Shown piece by piece: positions 26,516-36,705 of a stretch of DNA of 64,000 bases. The position numbers and the translations under genes are program-made. Each line of letters starts with the position of its first letter. Positions within the stretch are counted from its first letter, which is position 1. Where the stretch lies: contig NZ_JAJEWP010000001.1 in NCBI RefSeq assembly GCF_020687825.1, positions 1-64,000 of the forward strand. Direction: 5' to 3'. The stretch comes from Fluctibacter halophilus (GTDB lineage: Bacteria > Pseudomonadota > Gammaproteobacteria > Enterobacterales > Alteromonadaceae). The notes beneath the pieces are model-generated. The model saw nothing but the letters and a program-made list of their open reading frames with translations, was not told the origin of the DNA and did no database searches.

Positions 26516-29341
26516 ATGAGCGATTACAAACACACGTTAAACCTGCCGGAAACCGCATTTCCTATGCGTGGAAATCTGGCACAGCGCGAACCGGACATGC
26601 TGCAAGCCTGGACTGATGCCGATTTGTATCATCAGATCCGCCAGGCCAAAGCGGGCAAAACGCCCTTTGTCCTGCATGATGGCCCTCCTTACGCCAATGG
26701 TGATATTCACATTGGTCACGCGGTGAACAAAATCCTCAAAGACGTGATTGTTAAGGCCAAGACCCTGTCTGATTACGACGCGCCTTATGTGCCAGGCTGG
26801 GACTGTCATGGTCTGCCGATCGAATTACAGGTGGAAAAGAAGGTCGGCAAGCCGGGCAAGAAAGTGACGGCGGCCGAGTTCCGTCAGAAGTGTCGCGAGT
26901 ATGCGGAAAAGCAGATCGCCGGTCAGAAAAAAGATTTCATTCGCCTGGGTGTGTTGGGCGAATGGGACAAGCCATACAAAACCATGGACTTCAGCTCCGA
27001 GGCCGACATCATTCGCGCCCTGGGCGGCATCATTCGTGCGGGTCACCTGGAGAAGGGCTTCAAGCCTGTGCACTGGTGTACCGATTGCGGCTCTGCGCTG
27101 GCTGAAGCGGAAGTGGAATATAAAGACAAGCAATCGCCGTCAATTGATGTGCGCTTTGCGGCTGTGGATGCCGATGCCATGGTCGAGGCGTTTAAACACC
27201 CTGAAGGCCATGTGGGCGAGGGACCGGTATCCGTTGTGATCTGGACCACCACGCCATGGACCCTGCCGGCCAACCAGGCGGTGTGTGTCAGCCCGAAGCT
27301 GGAGTACACCCTGGTACAGGCCGAGACTGAAAGTGGTAAACAACGCCTGATCCTGGCCTCTGAGCTGGTCACCGAATGTATGGATCGGTTCGGCATCGAA
27401 CATTACCACGCATTGGGTTATTGCCACGGTGACGCACTGGACAAGATGTTGCTACAGCACCCGTTTTACGACCGTCAGGTACCTGTCGTGTTGGGCGACC
27501 ATGTGACGACCGATTCCGGTACCGGTTGTGTGCACACCGCACCCGGTCACGGTGTTGACGATTTTAACGTTGGTCGTCGTTACGATCTGCCGGTGGTAAA
27601 TCCGGTGGGTGCCAACGGTGTGTATCTGGATGACACTCCGTTGTTTGCCGGTCAGCATGTGTTCAAAGCCAATGACAGCATCGTTGAATTGCTGAAAGAA
27701 AAACATGCCCTGGTGCATCATCATGCGTACGAGCACAGCTATCCCCATTGCTGGCGCCACAAAACACCGATCATCTTCCGTGCCACGCCGCAGTGGTTTA
27801 TCAGCATGGACAAGAACGGTCTGCGTAAAGCTTCCATCGAAGAAATTCATAAGACGCAGTGGATCCCTGAGTGGGGTGAAAGCCGCATTGAAAGCATGGT
27901 GGAAGGCCGTCCGGATTGGTGTATCAGCCGTCAGCGCACCTGGGGTGTGCCGATCGCATTGTTTGTGCACAAAGACACCGGCGATCTGCACCCCAATACC
28001 GATGTGTTGATTGAACGTGTAGCCTGCGAAGTCGAAAAACAGGGCATTCAGGCGTGGTGGGATATCGACTCGGAAGCGTTTTTGGGCAGCGATGCCGACA
28101 GTTACGTGAAGGTCATGGACACCCTGGATGTGTGGTTTGATTCGGGGGTAACCCACCACTTTGTGGTTGACTCACGGGATGATATTCCAGCGTCCGCAGA
28201 CCTGTATCTGGAAGGTTCAGACCAGCATCGTGGTTGGTTCATGTCGTCCCTGATGACCAGCGTGGCAGAGAAAGGCCATGCGCCGTATAAGCAGGTGTTG
28301 ACCCACGGCTTCACTGTCGACGGTGAAGGACGCAAGATGTCCAAATCCATCGGTAATACGGTTGCGCCGCAACAGGTGATCAACAAGCTGGGCGCAGATA
28401 TCCTGCGTCTGTGGGTAGCGTCAACCGACTACCGCAGTGAAATCGCTGTGTCGGATGAAATTCTCAAGCGTAGCGCCGATGCTTATCGCCGTATCCGTAA
28501 CACTGCACGTTTCCTGCTGGCTAACCTGAACGGTTTTGATCCGGCGACTGATGTGGTGCCACACGATCAGATGGTCGAACTGGACCGCTGGGTGGTGTCC
28601 CGTGCTGCTGCACTGCAGCAGGAAATCATCGATGCCTACGACCGTTATGATTTGCTGGTGGTAACCCAGAAACTGATGCACTTCTGCTCTATCGAGCTGG
28701 GCAGTTTCTATCTGGACGTGATCAAAGATCGCCAGTACACCGCCAAAGCAGACAGCCACGCCCGACGTTCCTGTCAGTCTGCGCTCTATCACATCGCTGA
28801 AGCGCTGGTGCGCTGGATGGCACCGGTGACCAGTTTCACCGCGCAGGAAATCTGGCAGGAAATGCCCGGTAAGCGCGACCCATATGTGTTTACCCAAACC
28901 TGGTACACTGGCTTTGAAGGTGCAGGGGAAGGGGCGATGGACCACGCTTTCTGGCAACAGGTCCTGACGGTAAAAGATGCGGTTAACCATGCCATTGAAC
29001 AAGCCCGTAAGCAGGGCACGATCGGTGGTTCGTTGCAAGCCGAAGTGACGCTGTATGCGACACCGGCGTTGGCTGAGACATTGTCCCGCCTTGAAGACGA
29101 GTTGCGTTTCGTACTGATCACGTCTGCCGCTACGGTGCAAGCCGTAGATGCAGCACCGACCGACGCCAGTGAGACCGATGTTGACGGCCTATGGCTGTCG
29201 ATTGCCACCTCAGATGGCGAGAAATGTGTGCGCTGCTGGCACTACCGCAAAGACGTCGGCGCCAATCCGGCCCATCCTGAACTGTGCGGCCGTTGTGTCG
29301 ACAACGTTGATGGCGAGGGAGAGCAAAGAGCTTATGCGTAG
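26516..29341 (+). CDS. ileS: Isoleucyl-tRNA synthetase
   Basis: 941 residues. Class I signatures: [15 protein letters not shown] (HIGH motif) near residue 60 and KMSKSIGN near residue 605. The CP1 editing domain carries [12 protein letters not shown] and the [12 protein letters not shown] region. The C-terminal zinc finger [13 protein letters not shown]...ELCGRC is present. It charges tRNA-Ile in the cytoplasm and lies 37 bp after ribF. Its last 8 bp overlap the start of lspA. Confidence 0.97.
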   Translation: MSDYKHTLNLPETAFPMRGNLAQREPDMLQAWTDADLYHQIRQAKAGKTPFVLHDGPPYANGDIHIGHAVNKILKDVIVKAKTLSDYDAPYVPGWDCHGLPIELQVEKKVGKPGKKVTAAEFRQKCREYAEKQIAGQKKDFIRLGVLGEWDKPYKTMDFSSEADIIRALGGIIRAGHLEKGFKPVHWCTDCGSALAEAEVEYKDKQSPSIDVRFAAVDADAMVEAFKHPEGHVGEGPVSVVIWTTTPWTLPANQAVCVSPKLEYTLVQAETESGKQRLILASELVTECMDRFGIEHYHALGYCHGDALDKMLLQHPFYDRQVPVVLGDHVTTDSGTGCVHTAPGHGVDDFNVGRRYDLPVVNPVGANGVYLDDTPLFAGQHVFKANDSIVELLKEKHALVHHHAYEHSYPHCWRHKTPIIFRATPQWFISMDKNGLRKASIEEIHKTQWIPEWGESRIESMVEGRPDWCISRQRTWGVPIALFVHKDTGDLHPNTDVLIERVACEVEKQGIQAWWDIDSEAFLGSDADSYVKVMDTLDVWFDSGVTHHFVVDSRDDIPASADLYLEGSDQHRGWFMSSLMTSVAEKGHAPYKQVLTHGFTVDGEGRKMSKSIGNTVAPQQVINKLGADILRLWVASTDYRSEIAVSDEILKRSADAYRRIRNTARFLLANLNGFDPATDVVPHDQMVELDRWVVSRAAALQQEIIDAYDRYDLLVVTQKLMHFCSIELGSFYLDVIKDRQYTAKADSHARRSCQSALYHIAEALVRWMAPVTSFTAQEIWQEMPGKRDPYVFTQTWYTGFEGAGEGAMDHAFWQQVLTVKDAVNHAIEQARKQGTIGGSLQAEVTLYATPALAETLSRLEDELRFVLITSAATVQAVDAAPTDASETDVDGLWLSIATSDGEKCVRCWHYRKDVGANPAHPELCGRCVDNVDGEGEQRAYA

Positions 29342-29843
29342 CGCGTTTACCCAGACTGGATTACGCTTTTTGTGGATCAGCGTGCTGGTGGTGCTGCTGG
29401 ATCAGTGGACCAAGCAACTGGTACTTGCCAACATCGATTTGTATCAGGCGATTGAAATCACCGGTTTTTTCAACCTGACCTACGTGCGTAATTACGGCGC
29501 TGCATTTAGCTTTTTGCATGATGCCGGTGGCTGGCAACGGTGGTTCTTTACCGCCATTGCCGCGGTAGTCAGTGTGTTGATCCTGCGCTGGTTAAAGCAA
29601 TCGCCCCGCGAGCATGTGTTGTTGCCGGTATCCTTTTCGCTGATCCTCGGTGGCGCACTGGGCAATGTATACGATCGCCTTATCCACGGTTTTGTGGTCG
29701 ACTTCATTGATGTCTACTATCAGCAGTGGCACTGGCCTGCGTTTAATTTGGCCGACAGCGCCATTTGTGTCGGTGCGGTATTGTTGGTGTGGGATATGTT
29801 CCGTCCCGAGGCGCAGCAAAATCAGGAGAAGGCCCATGACTGA
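29334..29843 (+). CDS. lspA: Signal peptidase II (prolipoprotein)
   Basis: 169 residues from ATG 29334, which overlaps ileS by 8 bp and has GGGAGAG upstream; the frame extends far upstream inside ileS but that is not used. Four membrane helices and both catalytic aspartates are visible ([10 protein letters not shown] and FNLADSAI). It removes signal peptides from diacylglyceryl-modified prolipoproteins in the inner membrane. It is translationally coupled to both neighbours. Confidence 0.95.
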   Translation: MRSAFTQTGLRFLWISVLVVLLDQWTKQLVLANIDLYQAIEITGFFNLTYVRNYGAAFSFLHDAGGWQRWFFTAIAAVVSVLILRWLKQSPREHVLLPVSFSLILGGALGNVYDRLIHGFVVDFIDVYYQQWHWPAFNLADSAICVGAVLLVWDMFRPEAQQNQEKAHD

Positions 29844-30285
29844 TTGCATCAATCAGCACAGCGAAGTGGTGCTGCATTTTGACCTGAAACTGCCTGATGG
29901 TTCTGCCGCAGACAGTACCCGGGTGCACAACAAACCTGCCAAGCTGGTAATGGGCGATGGCAGCCTGACGGCAAATTTTGAAGCCTGCTTGCTGGGTCTG
30001 CACGAAGGGCAGAAAAAGTCGTTCGAGCTCGCCCCTGAAGATGCTTTTGGTATGCCCAACCCAGACAATATCCACCACATGGATCGGAGCCGGTTTGGCC
30101 CCGATACGCCGGTTGAAGTGGGCGCGATCATCGCTTTTTCAGGCCCTGACGGGAACCAGGTTCCCGGCATCATCCGCGATGTGCAGGGTGATTCGGTGAC
30201 GGTTGACTTCAACCACCCGCTGGCAGGACAAACCGTAATTTTTGACGTGGAAATCGTCCAGATCACTCAACGAGACGAGGCGTAA
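29836..30285 (+). CDS. fkpB: FKBP-type peptidyl-prolyl isomerase (SlpA/FkpB)
   Basis: 149 residues from ATG 29836, overlapping lspA by 8 bp. SlyD-like FKBP fold: [18 protein letters not shown], the inserted flap [19 protein letters not shown], and [19 protein letters not shown]. It lacks the His-rich C-terminal metal tail of SlyD, which points to FkpB. The lspA-fkpB-ispH order is conserved in gammaproteobacteria. Confidence 0.93.
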   Translation: MTDCINQHSEVVLHFDLKLPDGSAADSTRVHNKPAKLVMGDGSLTANFEACLLGLHEGQKKSFELAPEDAFGMPNPDNIHHMDRSRFGPDTPVEVGAIIAFSGPDGNQVPGIIRDVQGDSVTVDFNHPLAGQTVIFDVEIVQITQRDEA

Positions 30286-30286
30286 T

Positions 30287-31231
30287 ATGCAGATCCATCT
30301 GGCCAACCCCCGTGGTTTTTGTGCCGGCGTAGACCGGGCCATCACCATTGTTGAACGTGCGCTGGAGATGTTTGCGCCGCCGATTTATGTGCGTCACGAA
30401 GTGGTGCACAACAAGTTTGTGGTCGACGGGTTGCGCGAGCGTGGCGCCGTGTTTGTTGACGAACTGCACGAAGTGCCGGACGACAGTATTGTTATTTTTT
30501 CTGCCCATGGCGTGTCCCAGGCAGTGCGCAATGAAGCCTCGTCACGGGGATTAAAGGTGTTTGACGCAACGTGCCCGCTGGTTACCAAAGTGCACATGGA
30601 AGTCATGCGTGCGAGCAAAAAGGGTACCGAGTGTATTCTCATCGGCCACCAGGGGCACCCTGAGGTTGAAGGTACAATGGGCCAGTATGACAACCCCAAC
30701 GGTGGCATCTATCTGGTGGAATCGGTGCAGGACGTTGACTCGCTGACCGTTAAAAACCCTGAGAGCCTGTATTATTGCAGCCAAACCACATTGTCGGTGG
30801 ATGACACTGCCGATGTGATTGACGCGCTGCGGTTAAAGTTTCCCGCCATAGAAGGCCCCCGTAAAGACGATATCTGCTATGCCACCCAAAACCGTCAGGA
30901 TGCGGTACGCGGCCTGGCCAGTGAATGTGATGTGCTGTTGGTGGTGGGGGCTCAGAACAGCTCCAACTCCAACCGTTTGCGCGAATTGGCCGAAAAAATC
31001 GGCGCCCGAGCCTACCTGATTGCCAGCGCGGATTGCATCCAGAAAGACTGGCTGGACGGTGTACAGCATGTAGGTATCACCGCTGGTGCTTCCGCACCCG
31101 AAGTGTTGGTGAAAGGCTGTATTGAACGGCTCAAAGCCTGGGGAGCAACCGACGCGGTGGAGCGTCCCGGACGGGAAGAAAGCATCGAGTTCGCCGTGCC
31201 CAAAGAGCTTCGTATTAAGCAGGTCAGTTAG
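30287..31231 (+). CDS. ispH: 4-hydroxy-3-methylbut-2-enyl diphosphate reductase
   Basis: 314 residues from ATG 30287 ([15 protein letters not shown]); the frame is open 15 codons upstream within fkpB but the motif must start here. The three iron-sulfur Cys are seen in [15 protein letters not shown] and SADCIQ, and the substrate-contact motifs are [16 protein letters not shown] and AGASAPEV. It makes IPP and DMAPP in the last step of the MEP pathway. It starts 1 bp after the fkpB stop. Confidence 0.96.
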   Translation: MQIHLANPRGFCAGVDRAITIVERALEMFAPPIYVRHEVVHNKFVVDGLRERGAVFVDELHEVPDDSIVIFSAHGVSQAVRNEASSRGLKVFDATCPLVTKVHMEVMRASKKGTECILIGHQGHPEVEGTMGQYDNPNGGIYLVESVQDVDSLTVKNPESLYYCSQTTLSVDDTADVIDALRLKFPAIEGPRKDDICYATQNRQDAVRGLASECDVLLVVGAQNSSNSNRLRELAEKIGARAYLIASADCIQKDWLDGVQHVGITAGASAPEVLVKGCIERLKAWGATDAVERPGREESIEFAVPKELRIKQVS

Positions 31232-31243
31232 TCATACACCCGC

Positions 31244-31642
31244 TTACCAACAATCGGCCGGTGTTTTGTTGAGCGACTGATCCATACTCAGTCGCTGACA
31301 CGCCCGGTCTTCCTGCTGTTGACCGACAGCCGTCGCAATCAAACGGTAGGTGCCGTTCCCCACATTCTCAGCACTGAAGTCATAGTGCTCGTTTGGTTCA
31401 ACCTCCAGATCACCCAATTCACCATAGGTTCCATGTTGCAGGTGGTAAGCCTCCTGTCGCAGTCCCAGCACCTGCATGTGCAAGAGTGTCGCCTGTCGTC
31501 GGGCTTTGAGCACTTGTTGCTGATAGCTCGGAACGGCAATGGAAAGCAGTATGGCGACAATCGCCATGGTCAACAGCACATCCATGATCTGAAAGCCCGT
31601 CTGTCGGGGATTGGGTACTAGGATAGTCCTGTTTTGTGCCAT
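31244..31642 (-). CDS. Type IV pilin-like protein with Asp at position 5
   Basis: 132 residues. A leader MAQNRTILVPNPRQTG ends in Gly and is followed by FQIMDVLLTMAIVAILLSIAVPSYQQ, the class III signal/pilin helix. The usual Glu at mature position 5 is replaced by Asp. Two Cys near the C terminus (DRACQRL, PADCW) would form a pilin D-loop. It is on the opposite strand to the two pilin clusters that follow and convergent with ispH (12-bp gap). It could be a minor pilin, pseudopilin or competence-type pilin; the family cannot be set by eye. Confidence 0.75.
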   Translation of the reverse strand: MAQNRTILVPNPRQTGFQIMDVLLTMAIVAILLSIAVPSYQQQVLKARRQATLLHMQVLGLRQEAYHLQHGTYGELGDLEVEPNEHYDFSAENVGNGTYRLIATAVGQQQEDRACQRLSMDQSLNKTPADCW

Positions 31643-31727
31643 TTCTGTCTCTCCGTGCAGGGCGAAATGCGTTCCTGGCGCTTAGTCTTTTCAGTGTAGA
31701 AAGCAGGCATACAGGGAACGTACAGAA

Positions 31728-32249
31728 ATGCTTAAAACTGGACGTGGGCTCACACTGATTGAGTTATTGATGGTCATTGCCGTGACAGTGCTGCTGGCGG
31801 TCCTGGGAGCAGCTCCCATCGGTCATCTGGTTTCCCATTGGCAGGTACGCAGTACATTGGACAAGAGTCAGACCTTGGTTCGCTACGCCCGTGAACAGGC
31901 GCTGGCCAGTGGGCAACCTGTGTGGGTGGCTTTTCGTCCGGGGCGGCCGTGGTGTCTTGCTGTCACCCAACAGTGGCCCTGTGATTGCCTGCAGGCCAAC
32001 GATTGTCAATTTAATCAACGCAGCGTCAATCTGCTGGGGCAAGCAAACGGCGCGGTCAGCCTGTCAGCACATACCTTCGCCCCCGGTCAGGCCTTGCGTT
32101 TTGATGGCTTACGTGGCTTCAGCGTTGGCCACGCAGGACGTTGGCAGTTCAGTCGGGACGGCGTAGCAGGGGAGCTGGTTATCAGCAATCATGGCCGTGT
32201 ACGGCGCTGTGGTGTCGATGGTGCAATCATTGGACTGGCATCATGCTGA
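31728..32249 (+). CDS. FimT/GspH-like minor pilin
   Basis: 173 residues. The leader MLKTGRG is cleaved before LTLIELLMVIAVTVLLAVLG, with Glu at +5. The mature part has the FimT/GspH layout: helix, YAREQALASGQPVWVAF, then a Trp- and Cys-containing beta region (WCLAVTQQWPCDC, ANDCQF). Such proteins prime pilus assembly at the inner membrane. First gene of a four-gene overlapping run; it ends 4 bp into the next gene region (overlap at 32243-32249). Confidence 0.8.
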   Translation: MLKTGRGLTLIELLMVIAVTVLLAVLGAAPIGHLVSHWQVRSTLDKSQTLVRYAREQALASGQPVWVAFRPGRPWCLAVTQQWPCDCLQANDCQFNQRSVNLLGQANGAVSLSAHTFAPGQALRFDGLRGFSVGHAGRWQFSRDGVAGELVISNHGRVRRCGVDGAIIGLASC

Positions 32250-32854
32250 CGCCGCACCAAGTTCAGGGACTGACCTGGTTGGGCATGCTGCTGGGATTGG
32301 CCTTGTCCTCGGTGGTGATCCTGTGCGCGGGCGTGCTGGCGCGTCAGGTCATGATGGTGTACCAGTTGCAGCGTGAACACATCAATGTATTGCGTACCGC
32401 GCAGTTGTGGATGTTCGTTATGCAACGGGAAGTCCAGCGAGCCGGAGGGGGTCAGTATTCACTGCAGGCGTTAACCGGGCAGGTGCCCGATGTCGATACG
32501 GGCAACATTGCGTTGACAATCGGACAGGACCAGGCGTGTGTGTTGTTCGCCTATGATCGCAACCACAATGGGCGGATCGATGCCGTAGAAGACGATGAAA
32601 GCTATGGCTATCGCTTGCATGATGGCGCGTTGGAAGTGCGGGTTGGTGGTGGTGATTGTCAGGCGTCTGGCTGGCATGATGTCACCCATGTGCAGGATGT
32701 GCTTGTCACCGAGCTACGTTTTGTGCCGGTCCCGCTTGGCTCGTCGGATAGCACCGCAATTCAGGTCTCACTGGCACTGCGGTCAGCCGCAAATTCGTCC
32801 CAGCAGGTGACCCTGCAACAAACCTGGATGCTGGACAATGTCCGGGTCCGGTAG
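32243..32854 (+). CDS. PilW-like minor pilin without Glu5
   Basis: 203 residues from ATG 32243 (overlapping the previous stop by 7 bp). A short leader MLTPHQVQG is followed by LTWLGMLLGLALSSVVILCAGV, a pilin-type helix, but position +5 is Gly instead of Glu. The body resembles PilW (REVQRAGGG, YDRNHNGRIDAVEDDESYGYRL, LRFVPVPL). The sequence DRNHNGRIDAVED looks like a Ca-binding loop. The start is set by the overlap; the frame opens further upstream inside the previous gene. Confidence 0.7.
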   Translation: MLTPHQVQGLTWLGMLLGLALSSVVILCAGVLARQVMMVYQLQREHINVLRTAQLWMFVMQREVQRAGGGQYSLQALTGQVPDVDTGNIALTIGQDQACVLFAYDRNHNGRIDAVEDDESYGYRLHDGALEVRVGGGDCQASGWHDVTHVQDVLVTELRFVPVPLGSSDSTAIQVSLALRSAANSSQQVTLQQTWMLDNVRVR

Positions 32855-33902
32855 TCGCTTTATGGCCGTGCAGGGCGGGATGATTGTCAGCGGCGTGGCC
32901 CTGACATTGGTTGTGATTAGCCTGTTGTTGTTGGCAAGTGCCATGTTTACTGCAAACCGGAATGTACAGGCATTCTCTGAATATTGGCAAGGGCGACAAG
33001 CCTGGTATCACACCAGAACGGCGCTGCAATACAGTGTGTCGGGTCTTCGCATTCCTCAGCCAGCAATGGCGCAATTGCCCGCCCAGATTGCCGCTATGCC
33101 GGTCGAATCGCAGACGGCGTTTGTGCCGGTTTCCGGGGGAATCATTGACGGGTTGTGGACATTGTCGGCTTCCCATCAGCAGCGTCACATGCGTCACGGT
33201 GCGCAACTGGCGTTGTTTGCATTGCTGAAACGGCTTCCGGAGGCGGGGTTAACCCTGGCGGCCATACCGGGAGAGCAATTGCAGATAGCGCTTGCAACTG
33301 ATGTCGCCATGCCGCTGGTATGGCTGCCGCAAAATCCGTCCCACGTCGTGAATGTGCAGCGCTGCGCTGCAGTGACGTTCTGGCAGCAGGGGTGTGCATC
33401 ATTGCAGCCGTTGTCAGCGCAGGAGCGGGTTGCTCAGGCAATGCCGGATTCGTTGCTGGCACACCACTTTGCCCCCTTCGTGGCGACCCCAATCGCACTG
33501 CGCAACACCGCAAATGCCATTCTGGCCAACTGTGATAACTGGTCTGCTTCTCTCTCGGGGTTGGTGTGGGTGGACGGCGATTGCTCCCTATCATACCACC
33601 AACACATTGGCTCTGAGGAACACCCGCTGTTACTGATTGTGCGGGGCGACGTGCGGTTTGCTGCGGACGCCCGCCTGGTGGGCATGTTGATCAGTCTACA
33701 CGACCCGTTGGCCGAGCGATTACCCCGAATTGAGGTGGCCGACACGTCAGGCATTGTAGGGGCTGCGGTGTTTTCCCACAGTGCTGATGGGTTGCCTGGA
33801 AGGGTTCGGGTGCAGTTTGCCCCCGCCATATTGGCTACCTTGTCGCGCCTGGCCGTATTGCAGCGTAGCGCCGTTATCGAGGGGAGCTTGATTGAACAAT
33901 AG
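32838..33902 (+). CDS. PilX-like pilus assembly protein
   Basis: 354 residues from ATG 32838, or 346 from ATG 32862; the first overlaps the previous gene and gives a leader with a basic residue (MSGSGSRFMAVQGG), the second would give only MAVQGG. The N-terminal helix GMIVSGVALTLVVISLLLLASAMFTANRN is of PilX type, which typically lacks a Glu5-centred FTLIE motif. The long body is unrecognised, with Cys pairs (RCAAVTFWQQGCAS, NCDN, DGDCS). At this position in the cluster PilX is expected. Confidence 0.65.
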   Translation: MSGSGSRFMAVQGGMIVSGVALTLVVISLLLLASAMFTANRNVQAFSEYWQGRQAWYHTRTALQYSVSGLRIPQPAMAQLPAQIAAMPVESQTAFVPVSGGIIDGLWTLSASHQQRHMRHGAQLALFALLKRLPEAGLTLAAIPGEQLQIALATDVAMPLVWLPQNPSHVVNVQRCAAVTFWQQGCASLQPLSAQERVAQAMPDSLLAHHFAPFVATPIALRNTANAILANCDNWSASLSGLVWVDGDCSLSYHQHIGSEEHPLLLIVRGDVRFAADARLVGMLISLHDPLAERLPRIEVADTSGIVGAAVFSHSADGLPGRVRVQFAPAILATLSRLAVLQRSAVIEGSLIEQ

Positions 33903-34431
33903 ACCGGTTGCCGGTGGCTTTGTTATCTATGAAGCCCTTTGTCTGACGGTGCTGCTCGGCATTGTCAGCGCTGCCGTGTTGTCGGCAGTGGCCGCGTTAC
34001 ATCACCATCATCGTGTGCTTAAGCAGCACTACATCGCCAGCAATGTGTTGCAAAACACTGCGGCGCAAGCACGACTCGGCACTGCTCAGCATTCCCAAGG
34101 CGCACTGGCCGGTTTTATGTACTTGCAAGACGACCAAGCCCTCGGTATTGCTGCGGGGGACATCATGGCTGGTACCGAACAGGGAGCGCCTGCTCTGGCG
34201 CTGACGCTACATTGGCAGGTGACGGACTGGTTCCGGGCGGACAGGGACGGTGATGGTGTGGGCGACGTGTGGCAGTCTTCATCACCTTATCGGGGGGCCG
34301 TTGCCGATGTAAAGTACCTGCAATTGCGGATCCACTGGTGGTATCGCGGTGAACGCTATGAACTTTTCCTAAACCAAGCCCTTTCACGGCCCTTGCCGAG
34401 TATCGCGCCAGAGGACATTTCTGGCCCCTGA
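33892..34431 (+). CDS. PilV/GspI-like minor pilin
   Basis: 179 residues with a TTG start at 33892 behind GGGGAG, overlapping the previous gene by 11 bp. Leader MNNRPVAGG then FVIYEALCLTVLLGIVSAAVLSAV with Glu at +5, a standard prepilin. The body has FRADRDGDGVGDVW, a Ca-loop-like stretch, and ends with a short basic tail. Last gene of the first cluster. A weak hairpin (GAGTAC/TACTC region) and a gap of about 180 bp separate it from pilV. Confidence 0.7.
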   Translation: MNNRPVAGGFVIYEALCLTVLLGIVSAAVLSAVAALHHHHRVLKQHYIASNVLQNTAAQARLGTAQHSQGALAGFMYLQDDQALGIAAGDIMAGTEQGAPALALTLHWQVTDWFRADRDGDGVGDVWQSSSPYRGAVADVKYLQLRIHWWYRGERYELFLNQALSRPLPSIAPEDISGP

Positions 34432-34608
34432 CGCTGTGGCTGAAATTCGCAAACAACTTAATTAACAACCACTTGAGTACTGCCGATACTCAGTAATGGG
34501 CGGATATACCCAACCCTTGCGAAAAAACACGTACACTGCTTAGTAGGCAAGTCTCACTGACTGTGTCCTACACTAGATAAGTGAATTGATAGACGGTAAC
34601 AGAAACCT

Positions 34609-35241
34609 ATGCGAATTCAACGTTCAAATACGCTGCAACAGCGACAAACCGGGGTCGGCATGATTGAAGTGCTGGTGACCCTGTTCATTTTGTCAGTTGG
34701 CCTGCTCGGCGTCGCGTCACTGCAATTTATCAGTTCGCTGAGTAACTCGGATGCTCTGAGCCGCTCCCAGTCGGTGATGGTTGCTCAGCAACTGAGTGAG
34801 CGACTGCGTGCCAGCGCCGTGATGTCCCAGGTGGGTGACGGCATGGTGGTCGACAATGCCTATTTCAATGCGGATATCTATAACTTCAATGGTTTGTCCT
34901 GTTCCGGTGGCGGTTTACCGTTTGCCTGTTTTTGTTTGCAAATCCCTGCGGGTGTGCCCGATTGTCGCGGCAACAGTTGTTCAGCGGCTGAGTTGGCTGC
35001 CTTTGATGCCTATGAGGCCAGTTGCGCCGCCGTTGCGGTGAATCCGGGCATCGAGGTGGTGCTGACCTGTGATGACAATGACGGCGGCGATACCGATTTG
35101 TGCAGCGCCGGTTCCCGGCACAGGGTGATGTTGGCCTGGCCAGTAGAGAGCTGGCAGGACAATGAGCGGGTGCTGAATGCCGAATGCAATGAGGGGCGCT
35201 CAACGCCCCATGACTGTGTGGTGGTGGAAATTACATTATGA
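34609..35241 (+). CDS. pilV: Type IV pilus minor pilin PilV
   Basis: 210 residues. Leader MRIQRSNTLQQRQTG then VGMIEVLVTLFILSVGLLGVASLQF with Glu at +5, the PilV signature. Eleven or more Cys in the C-terminal half (SCSGGGLPFACFCLQIPAGVPDC...) suggest several disulfides. PilV is part of the minor pilin tip complex with PilW, PilX and PilY1. First gene of pilVWXY1E; it overlaps pilW by 4 bp. The preceding 178 bp probably hold the promoter, but no convincing -35/-10 pair could be fixed. Confidence 0.88.
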   Translation: MRIQRSNTLQQRQTGVGMIEVLVTLFILSVGLLGVASLQFISSLSNSDALSRSQSVMVAQQLSERLRASAVMSQVGDGMVVDNAYFNADIYNFNGLSCSGGGLPFACFCLQIPAGVPDCRGNSCSAAELAAFDAYEASCAAVAVNPGIEVVLTCDDNDGGDTDLCSAGSRHRVMLAWPVESWQDNERVLNAECNEGRSTPHDCVVVEITL

Positions 35242-36113
35242 GTATGTCGAACCATCGCAACAGCGGCTTCAGTCTTATCGAAATCATGATCGCTCTGACA
35301 CTGGGGCTGGTCATTTCAGGTGCCATTATTCAGGTGATGGTCAGTAACAGTGTCACTGAACGGCTGAACCGGGCAATGGCATCTGCCCAGGAAGGCGGAC
35401 GGTTCATCATGTCGCGGATGCGCCAGGAACTGCTGATGACCGGACGCTATGATCTGCTGTCAGCGGATCTCAATCGCGATGTCGATGTGGTTGATGAAGC
35501 GAATTTTGTCTGGAATCACCCGATCCCCTTGCCGGGGGATTTTGATGCCGCCGCGGCCATTGGTGCGACACAAGGTGCCGGCGGGGGCAATGACACTCTG
35601 GTGGTCAGCTTATTGACCAACGCCGATTGCCGTGGCGTCACCCATGGTTACGATGCGGCAGCAGGCGAAGAGTTTTATGTGGTTAATCAATATTTTGTTG
35701 AAGGTACTGAATTGAAGTGCCGGGGTTACGATGGACGCGTACTCAGAGGCCAGAAGGCGCCCGAAGGGAATGATGGCGATGCGGCCTATACCTTGTTGGA
35801 CGAAGTGCACAGTTTTCAGGTGCTGTATGGGATCACCAACAGCGCTGTGACCAATGATAACTCTGCCCGTCCGGTGCAGTTTGTCAGGGCCGATCAACTG
35901 GCCGCGGAACTGGCGGTTAACAGTCAGGTCGTCGCGATCCGGATTGCGCTACTGATCAAGGGTGAGGGGAACGTAGAAATTGCCCCGCTGCCGCAGTTTA
36001 AGTTGCTCAATGAAGATGCGATGAATGCACCCAGCAATCACCTGTACAAGCAGTTTGAAACGACCGTCACACTGCGCAACGTGAAGAATTTTATGCGGAA
36101 TCGAAAAGTATGA
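35238..36113 (+). CDS. pilW: Type IV pilus minor pilin PilW
   Basis: 291 residues. Leader MSMSNHRNSG then FSLIEIMIALTLGLVISGAIIQVMV with Glu at +5. PilW features include MASAQEGGRFIMSRMRQELLMTGRYDL and the late block VVAIRIALLIKGEGN. ATG start overlaps pilV (ATGA); its stop overlaps pilX in the same way. It joins PilV, PilX and PilY1 at the pilus tip. Confidence 0.9.
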   Translation: MSMSNHRNSGFSLIEIMIALTLGLVISGAIIQVMVSNSVTERLNRAMASAQEGGRFIMSRMRQELLMTGRYDLLSADLNRDVDVVDEANFVWNHPIPLPGDFDAAAAIGATQGAGGGNDTLVVSLLTNADCRGVTHGYDAAAGEEFYVVNQYFVEGTELKCRGYDGRVLRGQKAPEGNDGDAAYTLLDEVHSFQVLYGITNSAVTNDNSARPVQFVRADQLAAELAVNSQVVAIRIALLIKGEGNVEIAPLPQFKLLNEDAMNAPSNHLYKQFETTVTLRNVKNFMRNRKV

Positions 36114-36691
36114 TGCAGTCTAATCTTACCCAACAACGTGGCCTGGTCATGGTCTTTGCATTACTGGTGCTGATGAGCCTAACGATTCTTGGTGTGGCGT
36201 CGGTGTCGAGCAGTTTGATGCAGAGCAAGATGGCCCAGTCGATGGAAAAAAGCTCCCTGGCGTTTGACGCTGCAGAGGCGGCGATAGCCGGGGTCGTTTT
36301 TGAATCCGAAGATGAAACACTGCTGGCGGCGCCGGCTTTGGTTGACCCATTGTCAGAGGCTCGTCAGTTACCGGCACTGGACCCTGCGGTGCAGGACATC
36401 AGTTGCTTTGACAATGCCAACTGGGCTAACCGGACATTAACGGTCGGTGGCCTTACCACCGGCACCGAACATACCACCGACGGTTATTATGACACTGCGC
36501 CTGCGCTGCGCAGTTGGTCGCGTACCGCATTTCTACAAGAGAGGGCGTGCCTGGGATCCAGCAATGTCATCGGTGGCAGTAATATAAGTTGCCACGTGTT
36601 CATGATACGTGGTTGCGGTCAACTGGAAGGCAGTGGCTTTGCGGTGGCTAATACCCTGAATGCATCGGTGTTCGCACCGGCAGGGAACTAA
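36110..36691 (+). CDS. pilX: Type IV pilus assembly protein PilX
   Basis: 193 residues. N terminus MMQSNLTQQRGLVMVFALLVLMSLTILGVASVSSSLMQSKMAQSMEKSSLAFDAAEAAI is classical PilX, including the AFDAAEAA helix. Cys residues in the C-terminal half (ISCFDN, RACLGS, SCHVF, GCGQL) likely pair. Overlaps pilW by 4 bp and precedes pilY1 by 14 bp. Confidence 0.9.
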   Translation: MMQSNLTQQRGLVMVFALLVLMSLTILGVASVSSSLMQSKMAQSMEKSSLAFDAAEAAIAGVVFESEDETLLAAPALVDPLSEARQLPALDPAVQDISCFDNANWANRTLTVGGLTTGTEHTTDGYYDTAPALRSWSRTAFLQERACLGSSNVIGGSNISCHVFMIRGCGQLEGSGFAVANTLNASVFAPAGN

Positions 36692-36705
36692 AGAGGTAGT
36701 TTGTT